In this document: positions 43,086-52,813 of the stretch, piece by piece
Numbering within the stretch: position 1 is the stretch's first letter
Layout: each line of letters opens with the position of its first letter
From: Pseudoalteromonas neustonica
GTDB taxonomy: Bacteria; Pseudomonadota; Gammaproteobacteria; Enterobacterales; Alteromonadaceae
DNA: 64,000 nucleotides
Direction of reading: 5' to 3'
Assembly: GCF_001653135.1 (NCBI RefSeq)
Contig: NZ_BDDS01000006.1
Span: 1 to 64,000 of the forward strand
The notes under the pieces: generated by a model
Databases searched by the model: none
Told to the model about the DNA's origin: nothing
What the model saw: only the letters and a program-made list of their open reading frames with translations
Translations under genes and position numbers: made by a program

Positions 43086-44231
43086 ATGAAAAAGCTATCC
43101 TTAGCTGTCGCTATCTGCTGCGCGTGCGTAACAAGTTATGCAAACGCTGAAGTTCGCATAAACGGTTTTGCATCAATAGTTGGCGGAAAAACATTAGATA
43201 ACGATTCAACCTTGTATGAATATGACAATGATATTTCATTCAAAAATGAGAGTGTCTTTGCATTACAGTTATCTGCTGACTTACAAGATAAATTGAGCGC
43301 AACAGCACAAATTGTTGCCCGTGGTGAAAATGACTTCAATGCGGAATTTGAATGGGCCTACTTAACTTACGAATTTACCGATGAGCTGCAACTCAGTGCA
43401 GGTAAAATGCGTGTGCCTTTTTATCGTTATTCTGACTTTATAGATGTTGGCTATGCATATCGCTGGGTAAGACCACCTCAATCTGTTTACAATATTCCAT
43501 TTTCAACATACGAAGGCCTTAGCCTGCTGCACACATCACAGCTAGGTGACTGGGACTCAACTCTACAAATTATTTATGGCAGCTTTGATGGTAATATTGG
43601 AGTTGTTACTTATAACGATAAAGCTGAGCTAAATGATATAGCAGGCATTAACTGGACTTTATCATATGATTGGTTCAGTGCCCGTGCAGCATACCTTGTT
43701 GCTGAAACATCTATTGGCCTAAGTGATCAAGAGCCTACAGGCCAAGCTCTAAATGGCCTTGAGAAAACACTGCGTGATAACGGGTTAGTAACACAAGCAA
43801 ATGATATTGCGATTTCTGAAGATGATGGAACATTTATCGGTGTTGGTTTTTCAATTGATTATAACGACATACTATTTGACGCTGAATATACTCAACTTGA
43901 AGTTGAAAACAGTATATTAGCAAAACAGTCGCAATATTATGCTTCTGTTGGTTATCGTATGGATGAAATTATTGTGCATTTCACCTACGAGAACAATGAC
44001 GATAAACATGACGCCGCTGATTTTGATAAAATAACTCAAATCCCTGATCTTAATGGCGCTATCAACCAAGCACTTTTGGGCACTAAAGCACAAAGCACTG
44101 TTTACACGATAGGCACTCGTTATGATTTCCACCCATCAGCGGCGCTAAAAGTAGATTTTAGCCGTTTTAAAAATGACATTACAGATACTGAAACGGACGT
44201 TATTGCCGTTGCTGTAGATTTAGTTTTTTAA
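43086..44231 (+). CDS. Porin-like outer-membrane beta-barrel protein
   Basis: 381 residues. Signal peptide 1-21 (ending ANA), then amphipathic beta strands with alternating hydrophobic residues (VFALQLSADLQDKLSATAQIV, EWAYLTYEFTDELQLSAGKMRVPF) and a C-terminal Phe (VIAVAVDLVF), typical of outer-membrane porins. It resembles the porins found beside small PstS-like proteins in marine gammaproteobacteria, with the next gene 10 bp away. Substrate not determinable. Transcribed divergently from the TonB receptor gene; a 189-bp gap (42897-43085) holds the plus-strand promoter. Confidence 0.83.
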   Translation: MKKLSLAVAICCACVTSYANAEVRINGFASIVGGKTLDNDSTLYEYDNDISFKNESVFALQLSADLQDKLSATAQIVARGENDFNAEFEWAYLTYEFTDELQLSAGKMRVPFYRYSDFIDVGYAYRWVRPPQSVYNIPFSTYEGLSLLHTSQLGDWDSTLQIIYGSFDGNIGVVTYNDKAELNDIAGINWTLSYDWFSARAAYLVAETSIGLSDQEPTGQALNGLEKTLRDNGLVTQANDIAISEDDGTFIGVGFSIDYNDILFDAEYTQLEVENSILAKQSQYYASVGYRMDEIIVHFTYENNDDKHDAADFDKITQIPDLNGAINQALLGTKAQSTVYTIGTRYDFHPSAALKVDFSRFKNDITDTETDVIAVAVDLVF

Positions 44232-44241
44232 GGGGATAAAA

Positions 44242-44649
44242 ATGAAAAAGCTAATTTTAGCGAGCCTAATTTCAACCTGCTCTTTTGTAGCATTTGCTGA
44301 TGTTGCAGTTATAGTAAACCCAAGTAATAGCAATTCATTAGACAAAAATGAGATAAAAAAAATCTACCTAGGTAAAAGCAAATCATTTGCCGATGGTGTA
44401 AAGGTTAACCCCGTAAATCAAAACGGTAACAGTGTTGTTGATGAGTTTAATAACAAGGTTGTTGGCAAATCAAGTAGTCAGCTAAATGCTTATTGGTCTA
44501 AGCTTGTTTTTACTGGTAAAGGCACACCGCCAGAGAAACTAGATTCCGATCAAGCAGTTATTGATTTTGTAGTAAGTAACGCCGATTCTATTGGTTATAT
44601 TGACAGCGCGAAAGTAAGCGATGCTGTAAAAGTAATTGCTACATTTTAA
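44242..44649 (+). CDS. Small PstS-like periplasmic protein
   Basis: 135 residues with a signal peptide (1-19, ending AFA). VIVNPSNSNSLDKNEIKKIYLGKSKSF and the ending DSIGYIDSAKVSD match the shortened phosphate-ABC-transporter substrate-binding-like proteins that lack a full two-lobe PstS. The full-length PstS is about 270 or more residues, so this is a half-size form. It lies 10 bp after the porin gene and is probably co-transcribed. A phosphate or anion-related role is suggested by family only. GGGGATAAAA precedes the ATG. Confidence 0.78.
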   Translation: MKKLILASLISTCSFVAFADVAVIVNPSNSNSLDKNEIKKIYLGKSKSFADGVKVNPVNQNGNSVVDEFNNKVVGKSSSQLNAYWSKLVFTGKGTPPEKLDSDQAVIDFVVSNADSIGYIDSAKVSDAVKVIATF

Positions 44650-44667
44650 AATATAAGCGTATGTAAA

Positions 44668-44871
44668 ATACCCAAACCACCTCAAGATGCGAGTTTTAGT
44701 TGGAATTAAAAGCGATTTAGGCAAGGCATTGACTGCAAGTAATAGTGGTTCTACTATTAAAATCAATTCCTTATAAAAGTAACGCAGTCTAAATCGCTTT
44801 AAAACCAACCCGTTGGGCGTTTCATAGGGACTTACTCTCATCGTTGCTGCTTCTTGAGGTGGCTTGGGTAT
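44668..44871. repeat. MITE-like interspersed repeat family 2
   Basis: A 204-bp element with inverted ends: ATACCCAAACCACCTCAAG at the left and CTTGAGGTGGCTTGGGTAT at the right, one mismatch. No ORF with coding character lies inside. Only one copy is seen in this window. It directly precedes the terminator at 44873. Confidence 0.7.
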
Positions 44872-44872
44872 A

Positions 44873-44905
44873 ATACCAGTCAGTTTAACTGACTGGTATT
44901 TTTTT
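44873..44905. terminator. Rho-independent terminator (PstS-like gene and/or tyrA)
   Basis: ATACCAGTCAGTT is followed by AACTGACTGGTAT, a perfect stem, then a seven-base T-run on the plus strand. It lies between the convergent small PstS-like gene and tyrA. On the minus strand an A/T-rich tail is less complete. Confidence 0.85.
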
Positions 44906-44915
44906 AAACGTTTTA

Positions 44916-46049
44916 TTAATCAAGTACTTTTGCGTCATTAGCTTTATTGAGCAAACTGCGACTTTGGGTTAAAAAGTGCGCGGTTGAATCTGAAAAATAT
45001 TCTTTTGCTTCAGCAAATGAATCTATTAGCCCAACTTTATCACCCGCTTTGAGCTTTTTTAACGTACTCGCAAATGTCTCTTGATACTGTGCAAGTAACG
45101 GCGCTACATTATCAAATTGTGCTAACATAATATCGGAATAAAGCTCTGGTGATTGTGCAAATAAGCGCCCTACCATCATTAACTCTAATTGGTATATTGG
45201 TGACGAGCAACTTCGCAATTCTTCAAGTGTATGGCCTTGCTTAGCTAAGAACTGGCCGTAAACAAAGGTGGTTAAATGGCGCATAACTTGAATAATTTGC
45301 ATAGCTTCATCGTGTTTTTTAGCATCAAGTTCAACTAACTGACAGCCCCACACTTGCAGCTGAGATAATAATCCTTGCGCAACTTGATGCTCACGCCCTT
45401 CACAGACCACCACCGTTTGCTTAACCCAGTGAGAAATATCAGGACCAAACATGGGATGTAAACCCACTACAGGCCCGCTATGTACCTCTTTTAACACACT
45501 TAGTGGTGCTTGCTTAACCGATGTTATATCAACCAATAAACAATCATTATCAAGTGGTGGTAATGCTCTAACTATCGTTTCTAAGGCGTTTATAGGCACA
45601 CTGATCATCACCAGTTTTGCGCCTTTTAAAATTTCTTGTGCATTCGTTTGCTGATCTTTATCAAGGATCCTGACTTCATAACCAGAGCGAATAAATTGCT
45701 GAGCAAAAAGCTGCCCCATTGCACCTTGACCACCAACAATAACAATAGGTGATAGCTGCGGGGCACTACATGCCAATTTAGCTTGTTGGTTCTGATACGC
45801 TTCTCGCATCATACGCCTAAGAATATCTTCAACAAGCTCAGGATTAACGCCTTGCTTTATTGCTTCTTGGCGTCTGGCCGCTAACAAAGAGGCTTCACGC
45901 TCTGGTGCATGTAAAGGGGCACCTGTTTGCTGCTTAATTTCACCAATTTTTTGGGTAATACTATTACGCTGAGCAAGCAATGCAACCAGCTGTGTATCGC
46001 ACTCATCAATACCTATTCTTAACTGGTCTAAATCTTTAATATTCGCCAC
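44916..46049 (-). CDS. tyrA: Bifunctional chorismate mutase/prephenate dehydrogenase (T-protein)
   Basis: 377 residues, the size of E. coli TyrA. Residues 1-90 form an AroQ chorismate mutase domain (LRIGIDECDTQLVALLAQRNSI; APEREASLLAARR). A dehydrogenase domain follows, beginning IVIVGGQGAMGQLFAQQFI (NAD-binding), with SVKQAPLSVL, GLHPMFGPD and the C-terminal helices. It makes 4-hydroxyphenylpyruvate, the tyrosine precursor. In E. coli tyrA also lies near rplS. ORF starts ATG at 46049; upstream is a 625-bp gap with a repeat and the rplS terminator. Confidence 0.95.
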   Translation of the reverse strand: MANIKDLDQLRIGIDECDTQLVALLAQRNSITQKIGEIKQQTGAPLHAPEREASLLAARRQEAIKQGVNPELVEDILRRMMREAYQNQQAKLACSAPQLSPIVIVGGQGAMGQLFAQQFIRSGYEVRILDKDQQTNAQEILKGAKLVMISVPINALETIVRALPPLDNDCLLVDITSVKQAPLSVLKEVHSGPVVGLHPMFGPDISHWVKQTVVVCEGREHQVAQGLLSQLQVWGCQLVELDAKKHDEAMQIIQVMRHLTTFVYGQFLAKQGHTLEELRSCSSPIYQLELMMVGRLFAQSPELYSDIMLAQFDNVAPLLAQYQETFASTLKKLKAGDKVGLIDSFAEAKEYFSDSTAHFLTQSRSLLNKANDAKVLD

Positions 46050-46373
46050 GCTCTATACACCTCAAAAATGTAATTTTGTATATTTATATTTACATAAAAG
46101 TAAACTAATCAATACAATAAATACTAACAGGATCGGTTAACTGTTAAAAGGTTAAATAAAGAAAAGAATGTGATTTGAGTTGGGAGTTGGGAGCTATGAG
46201 TTGTAATTTATAAGCTGTCCGGAGTTATCGTCACCGCTTGCTAATCGACTTTAGGCGTTCACCTTAGGGCTTATAACTTTATTTGGCGGATTATCAGTAA
46301 TTCTACATTACCCAACCGATAAAATAATTAAACATTTTTGGACTGATATGAGAATGGTAGTGCCTGATCTCTA
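46050..46373. other. Non-coding gap upstream of tyrA
   Basis: This stretch holds the tyrA promoter region on the minus strand and a GAGTTGGGAGTTGGGAG direct repeat at about 46178. I see no gene, tRNA or terminator. Confidence 0.5.
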
Positions 46374-46582
46374 ATACCAATCGTGTTAAGTTAATGACCA
46401 TTTATAGCGAAAGATAAGTACAGTGATAACAAGGCAGAAATTTTGACATGGTGTTGTTCTCGGCAATTGCTCCTGCATTGCTCTAGCTCCTGCATCCATG
46501 CAGTCGTACATGAAAAATTACTAACGCAGTTAGCGCTTTATTTAGTCCGCTAGAATGGTTAAATATTTAAGCCGATTGGTAT
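46374..46582 (+). repeat. Interspersed repeat family 3, copy A
   Basis: About 209 bp with ends ATACCAATCG and CGATTGGTAT (inverted). It is highly similar to the inverted copy at 63611-63819 over its whole length. It contains the GCTCCTGCATTGCTCTAG-type block. Confidence 0.9.
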
Positions 46583-46616
46583 AATATCTAACTTATTCTT
46601 TGTCACTAAAAAACCA

Positions 46617-46655
46617 AAACGGGTTGCAACCCGAAGGCTGCAACCCGTTTTTTTG
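46617..46655 (-). terminator. Rho-independent terminator of the rpsP-rplS operon
   Basis: AACGGGTTGCA and TGCAACCCGTTTT form a strong stem around a GCCTTCGGGT loop; the T-run follows on the minus strand about 20 bp after the rplS stop. Confidence 0.88.
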
Positions 46656-46674
46656 CGTTGATAAACAGCGCGTA

Positions 46675-47034
46675 TTAGTTAAGCTTTTCTCTAATACGTG
46701 CAGATTTACCAGAACGCTCACGTAGATAGTAAAGTTTCGCACGGCGAACTGCACCGCGACGCTTAACTGTTACGCTATCGATAAGAGGGCTGTGCGTTTG
46801 GAATACACGCTCAACACCTTCACCGTTCGAGATTTTACGAACTGTGAATGCTGAGTGAAGACCACGATTACGCTTAGCGATTACAACACCTTCAAAGGCC
46901 TGTAGACGCTCTTTAGCACCTTCTTTTACTTTTACCTGTACAACCACTGTATCACCAGGGCCAAATGCAGGTACGTCTGTTTTAAGCTGCTCATCTTCAA
47001 GCGCTTTAATAATATTTTGGTTTACTTTTGCCAT
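46675..47034 (-). CDS. rplS: 50S ribosomal protein L19
   Basis: 119 residues from the ATG at 47034 ([10 protein letters not shown]), which aligns with known L19; an in-frame GTG at 47046 is less likely. Landmarks: [84 protein letters not shown]. It sits at the 30S/50S interface. Last gene of the rpsP-rimM-trmD-rplS operon, as in E. coli. Confidence 0.97.
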   Translation of the reverse strand: MAKVNQNIIKALEDEQLKTDVPAFGPGDTVVVQVKVKEGAKERLQAFEGVVIAKRNRGLHSAFTVRKISNGEGVERVFQTHSPLIDSVTVKRRGAVRRAKLYYLRERSGKSARIREKLN

Positions 47035-47067
47035 TATGTTTCTCACTTTCCTAGGTGTAACTGTCTT

Positions 47068-47835
47068 CTAGCCACAAGCTTTTTGGTACTCTTGCTGAAA
47101 TTTTGCGAGTAATACCGCTTGCTCCTCAGTCAGAGCTAGGTTATGCAACAAGTCAGGACGTCGTAGCCAAGTTCTGCCTAATGACTGCATTAGCCGCCAT
47201 TTTGCTATCTCTTGGTGGTTTCCGCTGAGTAATACAGCAGGCACCTGTTTGTCGTCCAATGTTTCTGGCCGAGTATAATGAGGACAATCTAGCAAGCCAT
47301 TCGAAAATGAGTCTTGCTCTGCTGACTGGTTATGCCCTAAAACACCTGGCACTAATCGCGCTACTGCGTCAATTAATGTCATAGCAGGTAGTTCACCACC
47401 ACTCAAAATAAAATCACCAATTGACCATTCTTCGTCAACATATGACTCTATTATTCTCTCATCTATACCTTCATAGCGACCGGCAATTAAAATCAGTTTT
47501 TTAGAGCTTGCGAGTTCGCTTGCCCCTTGCTGATCTAATTTGCGCCCTTGCGGGGACATATAAATTACTTTTGCACCATCACCTGCCGCTGCTTTAGCGT
47601 CAAGAATGGCTTGTTTCAATGGCTCAACCATCATCAACATACCTGGACCGCCCCCGTAAGGGCGATCATCCACTGTTCTATGCTTATCAATAGCATAGTC
47701 ACGTGGGTTCCAGCAGTTAAAGTCGATCAGACCATTTTTTACTGCGCGACCAGTTACACCTTGCGTTGTAATGGCATCAAACATGTCCGGGAAAAGGCTG
47801 ATAACCCCTACCCACAACGAACTAGTTTGACTCAT
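47068..47835 (-). CDS. trmD: tRNA (guanine-N1-)-methyltransferase
   Basis: 255 residues. Landmarks of the TrmD knotted SAM-binding fold: [66 protein letters not shown] and VPGVLG. It methylates G37 of tRNAs with GG at 36-37, protecting against frameshifting. The start codon overlaps the stop of rimM by 1 bp at 47835, and rplS follows after 33 bp. Confidence 0.97.
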   Translation of the reverse strand: MSQTSSLWVGVISLFPDMFDAITTQGVTGRAVKNGLIDFNCWNPRDYAIDKHRTVDDRPYGGGPGMLMMVEPLKQAILDAKAAAGDGAKVIYMSPQGRKLDQQGASELASSKKLILIAGRYEGIDERIIESYVDEEWSIGDFILSGGELPAMTLIDAVARLVPGVLGHNQSAEQDSFSNGLLDCPHYTRPETLDDKQVPAVLLSGNHQEIAKWRLMQSLGRTWLRRPDLLHNLALTEEQAVLLAKFQQEYQKACG

Positions 47836-48371
47836 TAAAAGCCAGGATCCCAGTCTACGGTAATTTCTTTAGCATCGTGTTTAATCTCTTTAATAACTGT
47901 ATCAGTTAAAAATGGAATTAAACGTTCAGCTTGACCAAATGCATCTTTATTGTTTGCTTTAACAACCAATACGTCATTTGAGCCTGTCTCCATCAGGTCA
48001 TCAACGATGCCTAAGTTATAACCTTTATCAGTTATAACCGACATGCCAATGAGATCTCGCCAATAGAACTCGCCTTGCGGAAGTTCTGGTAATTGCGCTG
48101 CATCCATTGAGATTTCTGCATGGGTATAAGCCATTGCTTCGTCTCGGTCGTTTACTTGCGCAAATTTAGCGATAAAGCCTTTGTTGTGGCGACGCCAGTC
48201 GACCACTTCTAAGGTCTGCCATTTACCTTGCTGCCCTATCAACCACGGGCTGAATTCGAAGATCCCTTGGGGATCATCAGTAAATGAATGTACCTTAAGC
48301 CAGCCCTTTATACCATATGGGGCACCGAGCTTTCCTACGACAATTATTGATGAGGTGTTCTCTTGACTCAT
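47835..48371 (-). CDS. rimM: Ribosome maturation factor RimM
   Basis: 178 residues. [20 protein letters not shown] at the N-terminus and [26 protein letters not shown] and [12 protein letters not shown] in the PRC-barrel half identify RimM, which assists 30S head maturation and binds S19. It lies 17 bp after rpsP and touches trmD. Confidence 0.97.
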   Translation of the reverse strand: MSQENTSSIIVVGKLGAPYGIKGWLKVHSFTDDPQGIFEFSPWLIGQQGKWQTLEVVDWRRHNKGFIAKFAQVNDRDEAMAYTHAEISMDAAQLPELPQGEFYWRDLIGMSVITDKGYNLGIVDDLMETGSNDVLVVKANNKDAFGQAERLIPFLTDTVIKEIKHDAKEITVDWDPGF

Positions 48372-48388
48372 GGTTACACTTACGCCTA

Positions 48389-48637
48389 TTAAGCCGCTTT
48401 ACGAGCGTCTTTTACTAACTTACTTACGCGATCTGAAAGAGATGCGCCCTGACCTACCCAGTGTTCAACACGAGATAAATCTAAACGTACTTTTTCTTCT
48501 TGACCACTAGCAATTGGGTTAAAAAAGCCTACTTTCTCGATGAAGCGACCGTCACGCGAGAAACGGCTATCCGCAACCACAATTTGATAGAAAGGGCGTT
48601 TTTTAGCGCCACCACGTTGCAAACGAATAGTTACCAT
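48389..48637 (-). CDS. rpsP: 30S ribosomal protein S16
   Basis: 82 residues, standard length. [39 protein letters not shown] and [18 protein letters not shown] are diagnostic. First gene of the operon; the promoter should lie in 48638-48827, downstream of the ffh terminator. Confidence 0.98.
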   Translation of the reverse strand: MVTIRLQRGGAKKRPFYQIVVADSRFSRDGRFIEKVGFFNPIASGQEEKVRLDLSRVEHWVGQGASLSDRVSKLVKDARKAA

Positions 48638-48827
48638 ACCGTCCTCTAAATAGATTGACTGTTTTCATTAATAAGAATTGCTCCCCAGTATGGGGAGCTG
48701 GGGAATTGTACGAGTTTTTAGCAACAATGCAAGTAAGAAGTGACTCAAAATAGGAGTTAACTTGATTAAACTATGATCTCCGCGTTAATTGAGTCTATAT
48801 AAGTCTTTGAATGCATAATTTATCCAC

Positions 48828-48856
48828 AAAAAAAGAGGCTGTTTGCCTCTTTTTTA
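48828..48856 (-). terminator. Rho-independent terminator of ffh
   Basis: AAAAAAGAGGC and GCCTCTTTTTTT form a stem around a five-base loop about 40 bp after the ffh stop on the minus strand. It has T/A runs on both sides. Confidence 0.85.
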
Positions 48857-48896
48857 AATTAATTTGTACACAATACCTACAAAACTTAGCTGGTAA

Positions 48897-50276
48897 TTAA
48901 AACTTAGGCCCACCACCACCCATCATTCCAGGGGGTAACATGCCTTTCATACCGCGCATCATTTTTTGCATTCCGCCCTTACCTTTCATTTTTTTCATCA
49001 TTTTTTGCATTTGCGTAAACTGTTTTAGCAACTTATTTATCTCTTGCACTTGGGTACCAGAACCCGCTGCTATACGCTTTTTACGCGAACCTTTAATGAT
49101 TTCAGGACGGGCACGCTCTTTTTTAGTCATTGAGCTGATAATCGCTTCCATTTGAATAAAGGTTTTATCACCCATTTGACCTTTCACTGCATCGGGTAAG
49201 TTTGACATACCTGGTAACTTATCAAGCATCGACATCATGCCACCCATATTTTTCATTTGCTTTAGTTGCTCAGCAAAATCATCCAGGGTAAAACCATCGC
49301 CTTTAAATACTTTTTCAGCTACTTTTGCAGCTTGCTCTTTATCGACTTTCATCTCGACTTCTTCGATCAATGAAAGTACATCACCCATCCCTAAAATACG
49401 GGATGCTATGCGGTCAGGATGAAAAGGTTCGAGTGCATCAGTACGTTCACCCACCCCCATAAATTTAATCGGCTTACCGGTGATATGGCGAATAGACAAC
49501 GCCGCACCACCGCGAGCATCACCATCGGTTTTTGTTAATATAACACCAGTAAGCGGCAATGCTTCGTCAAATGCTTTAGCTGTGTTTGCCGCATCTTGAC
49601 CTGTCATAGCATCAACGACAAATAAGGTTTCGATTGGGTTGATTGCTTTGTGCAGCGCTTTTATCTCATCCATCATGTCATTATCGACATGTAATCGGCC
49701 TGCGGTATCGACTAATACAACATCAATAAACTTCTTTTTTGCGTGTGTTATAGCGGCCGTTGCAATATCAACTGGCTTTTGTGATATATCACTTGGGAAA
49801 AATTCAACTTCAACTTCTGCAGCAAGCGTTTCTAGCTGTTTAATTGCGGCAGGACGATATACATCGGCACTGACCACTAACACTGATTTCTTTTTACGTT
49901 CTCTTAAAAATTTCGCAAGCTTGGCAACACTGGTGGTTTTACCCGCACCTTGTAAACCCGCCATCATGACAACAGCTGGCGGTTGTGCGTTTAAGCTTAG
50001 CTCTTCGTTTGCTTCACCCATGGCTTTTTCTAGCTCTTCACGAACTATTTTAATAAAAACTTGCCCTGGGCTTAAACTTTTAGTTACTTCAACGCCTACC
50101 GCACGTTCTTTAACTTGTTTAACGAACTCGCGAACAACGGGTAAAGCAACGTCAGCTTCTAAAAAAGCCATACGAACTTCGCGTAGCGTATCTTTTATGT
50201 TGTCTTCAGTTAGGCGACCGCGGCCGCTGATATTCTTTAAGGTTTTACCTAATCGTTCTTGGAGGTTCTCAAACAT
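48897..50276 (-). CDS. ffh: Signal recognition particle protein Ffh
   Basis: 459 residues from the ATG at 50276 (MFENLQERL), matching known starts; the longer open frame to 50321 is not used. N domain, then the GTPase domain with AGLQGAGKTTSVAKLA (about 100), DTAGRLHVD and TKTDGDARGGAALS; then a Met-rich M domain ending GMLPPGMMGGGG, which binds 4.5S RNA and signal peptides. It delivers inner-membrane proteins co-translationally. ypjD and the CNNM gene lie divergently upstream. Confidence 0.97.
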   Translation of the reverse strand: MFENLQERLGKTLKNISGRGRLTEDNIKDTLREVRMAFLEADVALPVVREFVKQVKERAVGVEVTKSLSPGQVFIKIVREELEKAMGEANEELSLNAQPPAVVMMAGLQGAGKTTSVAKLAKFLRERKKKSVLVVSADVYRPAAIKQLETLAAEVEVEFFPSDISQKPVDIATAAITHAKKKFIDVVLVDTAGRLHVDNDMMDEIKALHKAINPIETLFVVDAMTGQDAANTAKAFDEALPLTGVILTKTDGDARGGAALSIRHITGKPIKFMGVGERTDALEPFHPDRIASRILGMGDVLSLIEEVEMKVDKEQAAKVAEKVFKGDGFTLDDFAEQLKQMKNMGGMMSMLDKLPGMSNLPDAVKGQMGDKTFIQMEAIISSMTKKERARPEIIKGSRKKRIAAGSGTQVQEINKLLKQFTQMQKMMKKMKGKGGMQKMMRGMKGMLPPGMMGGGGPKF

Positions 50277-50530
50277 GTAAAGGTTCCGATCAAACGTGAT
50301 ATACCGACAGCTCAATTTCACACCGTGAGCAAATTAATAGTTTGCTCTTTATATGCGTTAATTTAACTTAGTCAGTAATATTAAAATTTTAATTAAAAAC
50401 AGTATACCGTAAATTAAGGTGCACAATATAGTACTCAAGTAGGCTGTTTGAGTTTCTTTTTACAAAGCCTAGGCATTTGTCTTGCTATAAAATACAATGG
50501 ACTTACTCTAACAAGGATATTTGACTCAAA

Positions 50531-51355
50531 TTGAGTGGCCCAAGTACTATGCTGATTATTAGTTTAACTATTATTGCCAGTTTATTTTACGTTTTAGCGA
50601 CATCACATGTCCTATCTCGATTATTTCACCAACAAGGTCCGAGCCAAAAGCTCACGGTGATACTAAGCACTATCGCTATCTTAGCGCACATGCTATTGCT
50701 GGTAAATTCGGTCTTTCGTTCTGATGGACAAGATTTGAGTATCGTGAATGTCGCACTCTTAACTTGCTGGGTGATCGTGGTGTCTGTCACCACGGTTTCA
50801 TTAAAGTTCCCTGCAACATTACTATTGCCTGTGGTGTATGGTTTTGCGGCTTTACTAACAATTGCTAGTTTATTTATTCCTCATCATATTCTATTGCAAA
50901 GTATTGATATACAAATCGGCCTTGTTACTCATATATCACTCTCTTTACTCGCTTATTGTGTACTTATTATTGCTACGTTATATGGTGTGCAATTTTATTT
51001 TATTGATAAGCGGTTAAAGCGCAAAGATTTAGCGATCGTGCGTAGTCATCTTCCTCCATTAATGGTGGTTGAACGCCAGCTTTATCATTTATTGACATTA
51101 GGAACAGCACTTCTTACTTTGGCTTTGCTATCAGGGTTGGTTTTCCTCGAAGGTATGTTTGCTAAAGAGTTTATACATAAAACCATTTTATCTTTATGTG
51201 CATGGGCTATTTTTGCCACGGTTACACTTGGTCACTTAAGATTTGGCTGGCGCGGAAAACCTGTTGTACTTGCTATAATGAGTGCTGCATTTGTACTGAC
51301 ATTAGCTTATTTTGGTAGCCGCTTTGTGCAAGAAGTTATCCTTAATAAGTTTTAA
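50531..51355 (+). CDS. ypjD: Inner-membrane protein YpjD (CcsA/cytochrome c assembly family)
   Basis: 274 residues, about eight membrane segments. Family landmarks: HMLLLVNSVFR in the second loop, LVTHISLSLLAYCVLIIATLYGVQFYFIDKRLK with His in the WWD-like region position, FLEGMFAKEFIHKTILSLCAWAIFATVTLGHLRFGWRGK. The start is TTG at 50531 or ATG at 50549; neither has a good ribosome site. The gene order ffh-ypjD-yfjD matches E. coli. Cellular role uncertain. Confidence 0.87.
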   Translation: MSGPSTMLIISLTIIASLFYVLATSHVLSRLFHQQGPSQKLTVILSTIAILAHMLLLVNSVFRSDGQDLSIVNVALLTCWVIVVSVTTVSLKFPATLLLPVVYGFAALLTIASLFIPHHILLQSIDIQIGLVTHISLSLLAYCVLIIATLYGVQFYFIDKRLKRKDLAIVRSHLPPLMVVERQLYHLLTLGTALLTLALLSGLVFLEGMFAKEFIHKTILSLCAWAIFATVTLGHLRFGWRGKPVVLAIMSAAFVLTLAYFGSRFVQEVILNKF

Positions 51356-51416
51356 CTTGACTCAGCGTGCTCTCTACCGCTTAATATACCTTGATTAAAT
51401 AAAAAAGGATCCTTCT

Positions 51417-52685
51417 TTGGACGACATCTCTACAAGTGTTTTGTTTATAATACTTGGAATACTCATACTTTGTTCTGCATATTTTTCTGGTTCTGAAACG
51501 GGCATTATGTCAATTAACAGAATCCGCTTACGCCACCTTGCCAAAGAAAACCACCGCGCAGCAAAGCGTGTCAACAAACTCTTGAGCCGTCCTGATAGAC
51601 TTATTGGCCTGATCCTAATTGGTAATAATCTGGTAAACATTGCTGCCGCACAGGTTGCAACTATAATTGGTATCCGTTTATATGGTGATTTAGGTATCGC
51701 TATTGCCACTGGCGCACTTACGTTAGTCGTCCTTATTTTTGCAGAAGTAACACCTAAAACGCTTGCTGCGCTTTATCCTGAAAAAGTTGCCTTTCCAAGC
51801 TCGGTAATACTCAAAGGTTTGCTAAAGATTCTCTTTCCATTTGTCGTCGTTGTTAACTGGATGACCAATGGTATATTACGCTTATTTGGTATTAGTGCGG
51901 CACAAATAGATGAGCACAGTATGAGTAAGGAAGAATTAAAAACAGTGCTGAATGAATCTGGTGCGCTGATCCCCGCTCGTCACCAAAGCATGTTGACCTC
52001 TATTTTAGATTTAGAGCAAGTCACTGTTGAAGATATTATGATACCCCGTAACGAGATCGTGGCCATTGATATCAATGATGACTGGAAACTTATTAGTAAA
52101 CAGCTTACCCACGCACAACATACACGCGTACTTTTATACCGTGACCAAATTGATGATGCGGTAGGTTTTATCCACTCACGTGATGCGCTGCGCTTATTAA
52201 CGAAAGAGCAATTTGATAAGCCATCACTACTTCGCGCAGTTCGTGAAATTTACTTTATCCCTGAAGGCACATCGCTTAATACACAGCTGTTTAAATTTCA
52301 GCAATCAAAAGAACGCATTGGTTTGGTCGTCGATGAATACGGCGATATTCAAGGCTTAGTAACCCTTGAAGATATTCTTGAAGAAGTGGTTGGCGACTTT
52401 ACGACTACTCAAACACGTACTCCAAGTGAAGAAGTTGTATCACAAGAGGATGGTTCATTTTTAGTGGATGGCGGTGCTAACGTACGTGATCTAAACAAAG
52501 AAATGGATTGGGAATTTCCGCTTGATGGCCCAAAAACGCTAAGTGGATTAATTGTTGAGTACCTTGAAGATATTCCAAATGCAAATTTAAGTTTACGCAT
52601 TGCAGGCTACCCTATCGAGGTAATTGAGGTGAAAGAGAACATGATTAAACTTGTTCGAGTTCAAGCCGCTTTACGCAAATCCTAA
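51417..52685 (+). CDS. CNNM/CorC-family membrane protein (YfjD-like)
   Basis: 422 residues. TTG start at 51417 with AAAAAGGATC 9 nt upstream. The DUF21/CNNM membrane domain spans about 1-185 (SGSETGIMSINRIRLRHLA; GNNLVNIAAAQVAT; AEVTPKTLAALYPEKVA), two CBS domains about 200-330 (IMIPRNEIVAID; GLVVDEYGDIQGLVTLEDI) and a C-terminal CorC_HlyC domain. E. coli YfjD (CorB) is linked to Mg/Co efflux. It follows ypjD by 61 bp and is followed by an inverted-repeat terminator. Confidence 0.92.
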   Translation: MDDISTSVLFIILGILILCSAYFSGSETGIMSINRIRLRHLAKENHRAAKRVNKLLSRPDRLIGLILIGNNLVNIAAAQVATIIGIRLYGDLGIAIATGALTLVVLIFAEVTPKTLAALYPEKVAFPSSVILKGLLKILFPFVVVVNWMTNGILRLFGISAAQIDEHSMSKEELKTVLNESGALIPARHQSMLTSILDLEQVTVEDIMIPRNEIVAIDINDDWKLISKQLTHAQHTRVLLYRDQIDDAVGFIHSRDALRLLTKEQFDKPSLLRAVREIYFIPEGTSLNTQLFKFQQSKERIGLVVDEYGDIQGLVTLEDILEEVVGDFTTTQTRTPSEEVVSQEDGSFLVDGGANVRDLNKEMDWEFPLDGPKTLSGLIVEYLEDIPNANLSLRIAGYPIEVIEVKENMIKLVRVQAALRKS

Positions 52686-52693
52686 CCCCAAAT

Positions 52694-52735
52694 GATAGAG
52701 TAACCAGTAAGTTACTCTATCTCTCTTTCTTATTT
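52694..52735 (+). terminator. Hairpin after the CNNM gene
   Basis: GATAGAGTAAC and GTTACTCTATC form a perfect stem around CAGTAA, followed by the pyrimidine run TCTCTTTCTTATTTCT. Probable intrinsic terminator. Confidence 0.75.
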
Positions 52736-52813
52736 CTGAATTTTCCGACATAGATTCTCAACCCAGTGATATATATTAAGCTATTATAATTCTTTATCTT
52801 ACGGAGAACTTTA

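Noticed and set aside
49639..50280. 213-codon plus-strand ORF within ffh
   Set aside because: It is the antisense of the conserved ffh N and G domains.
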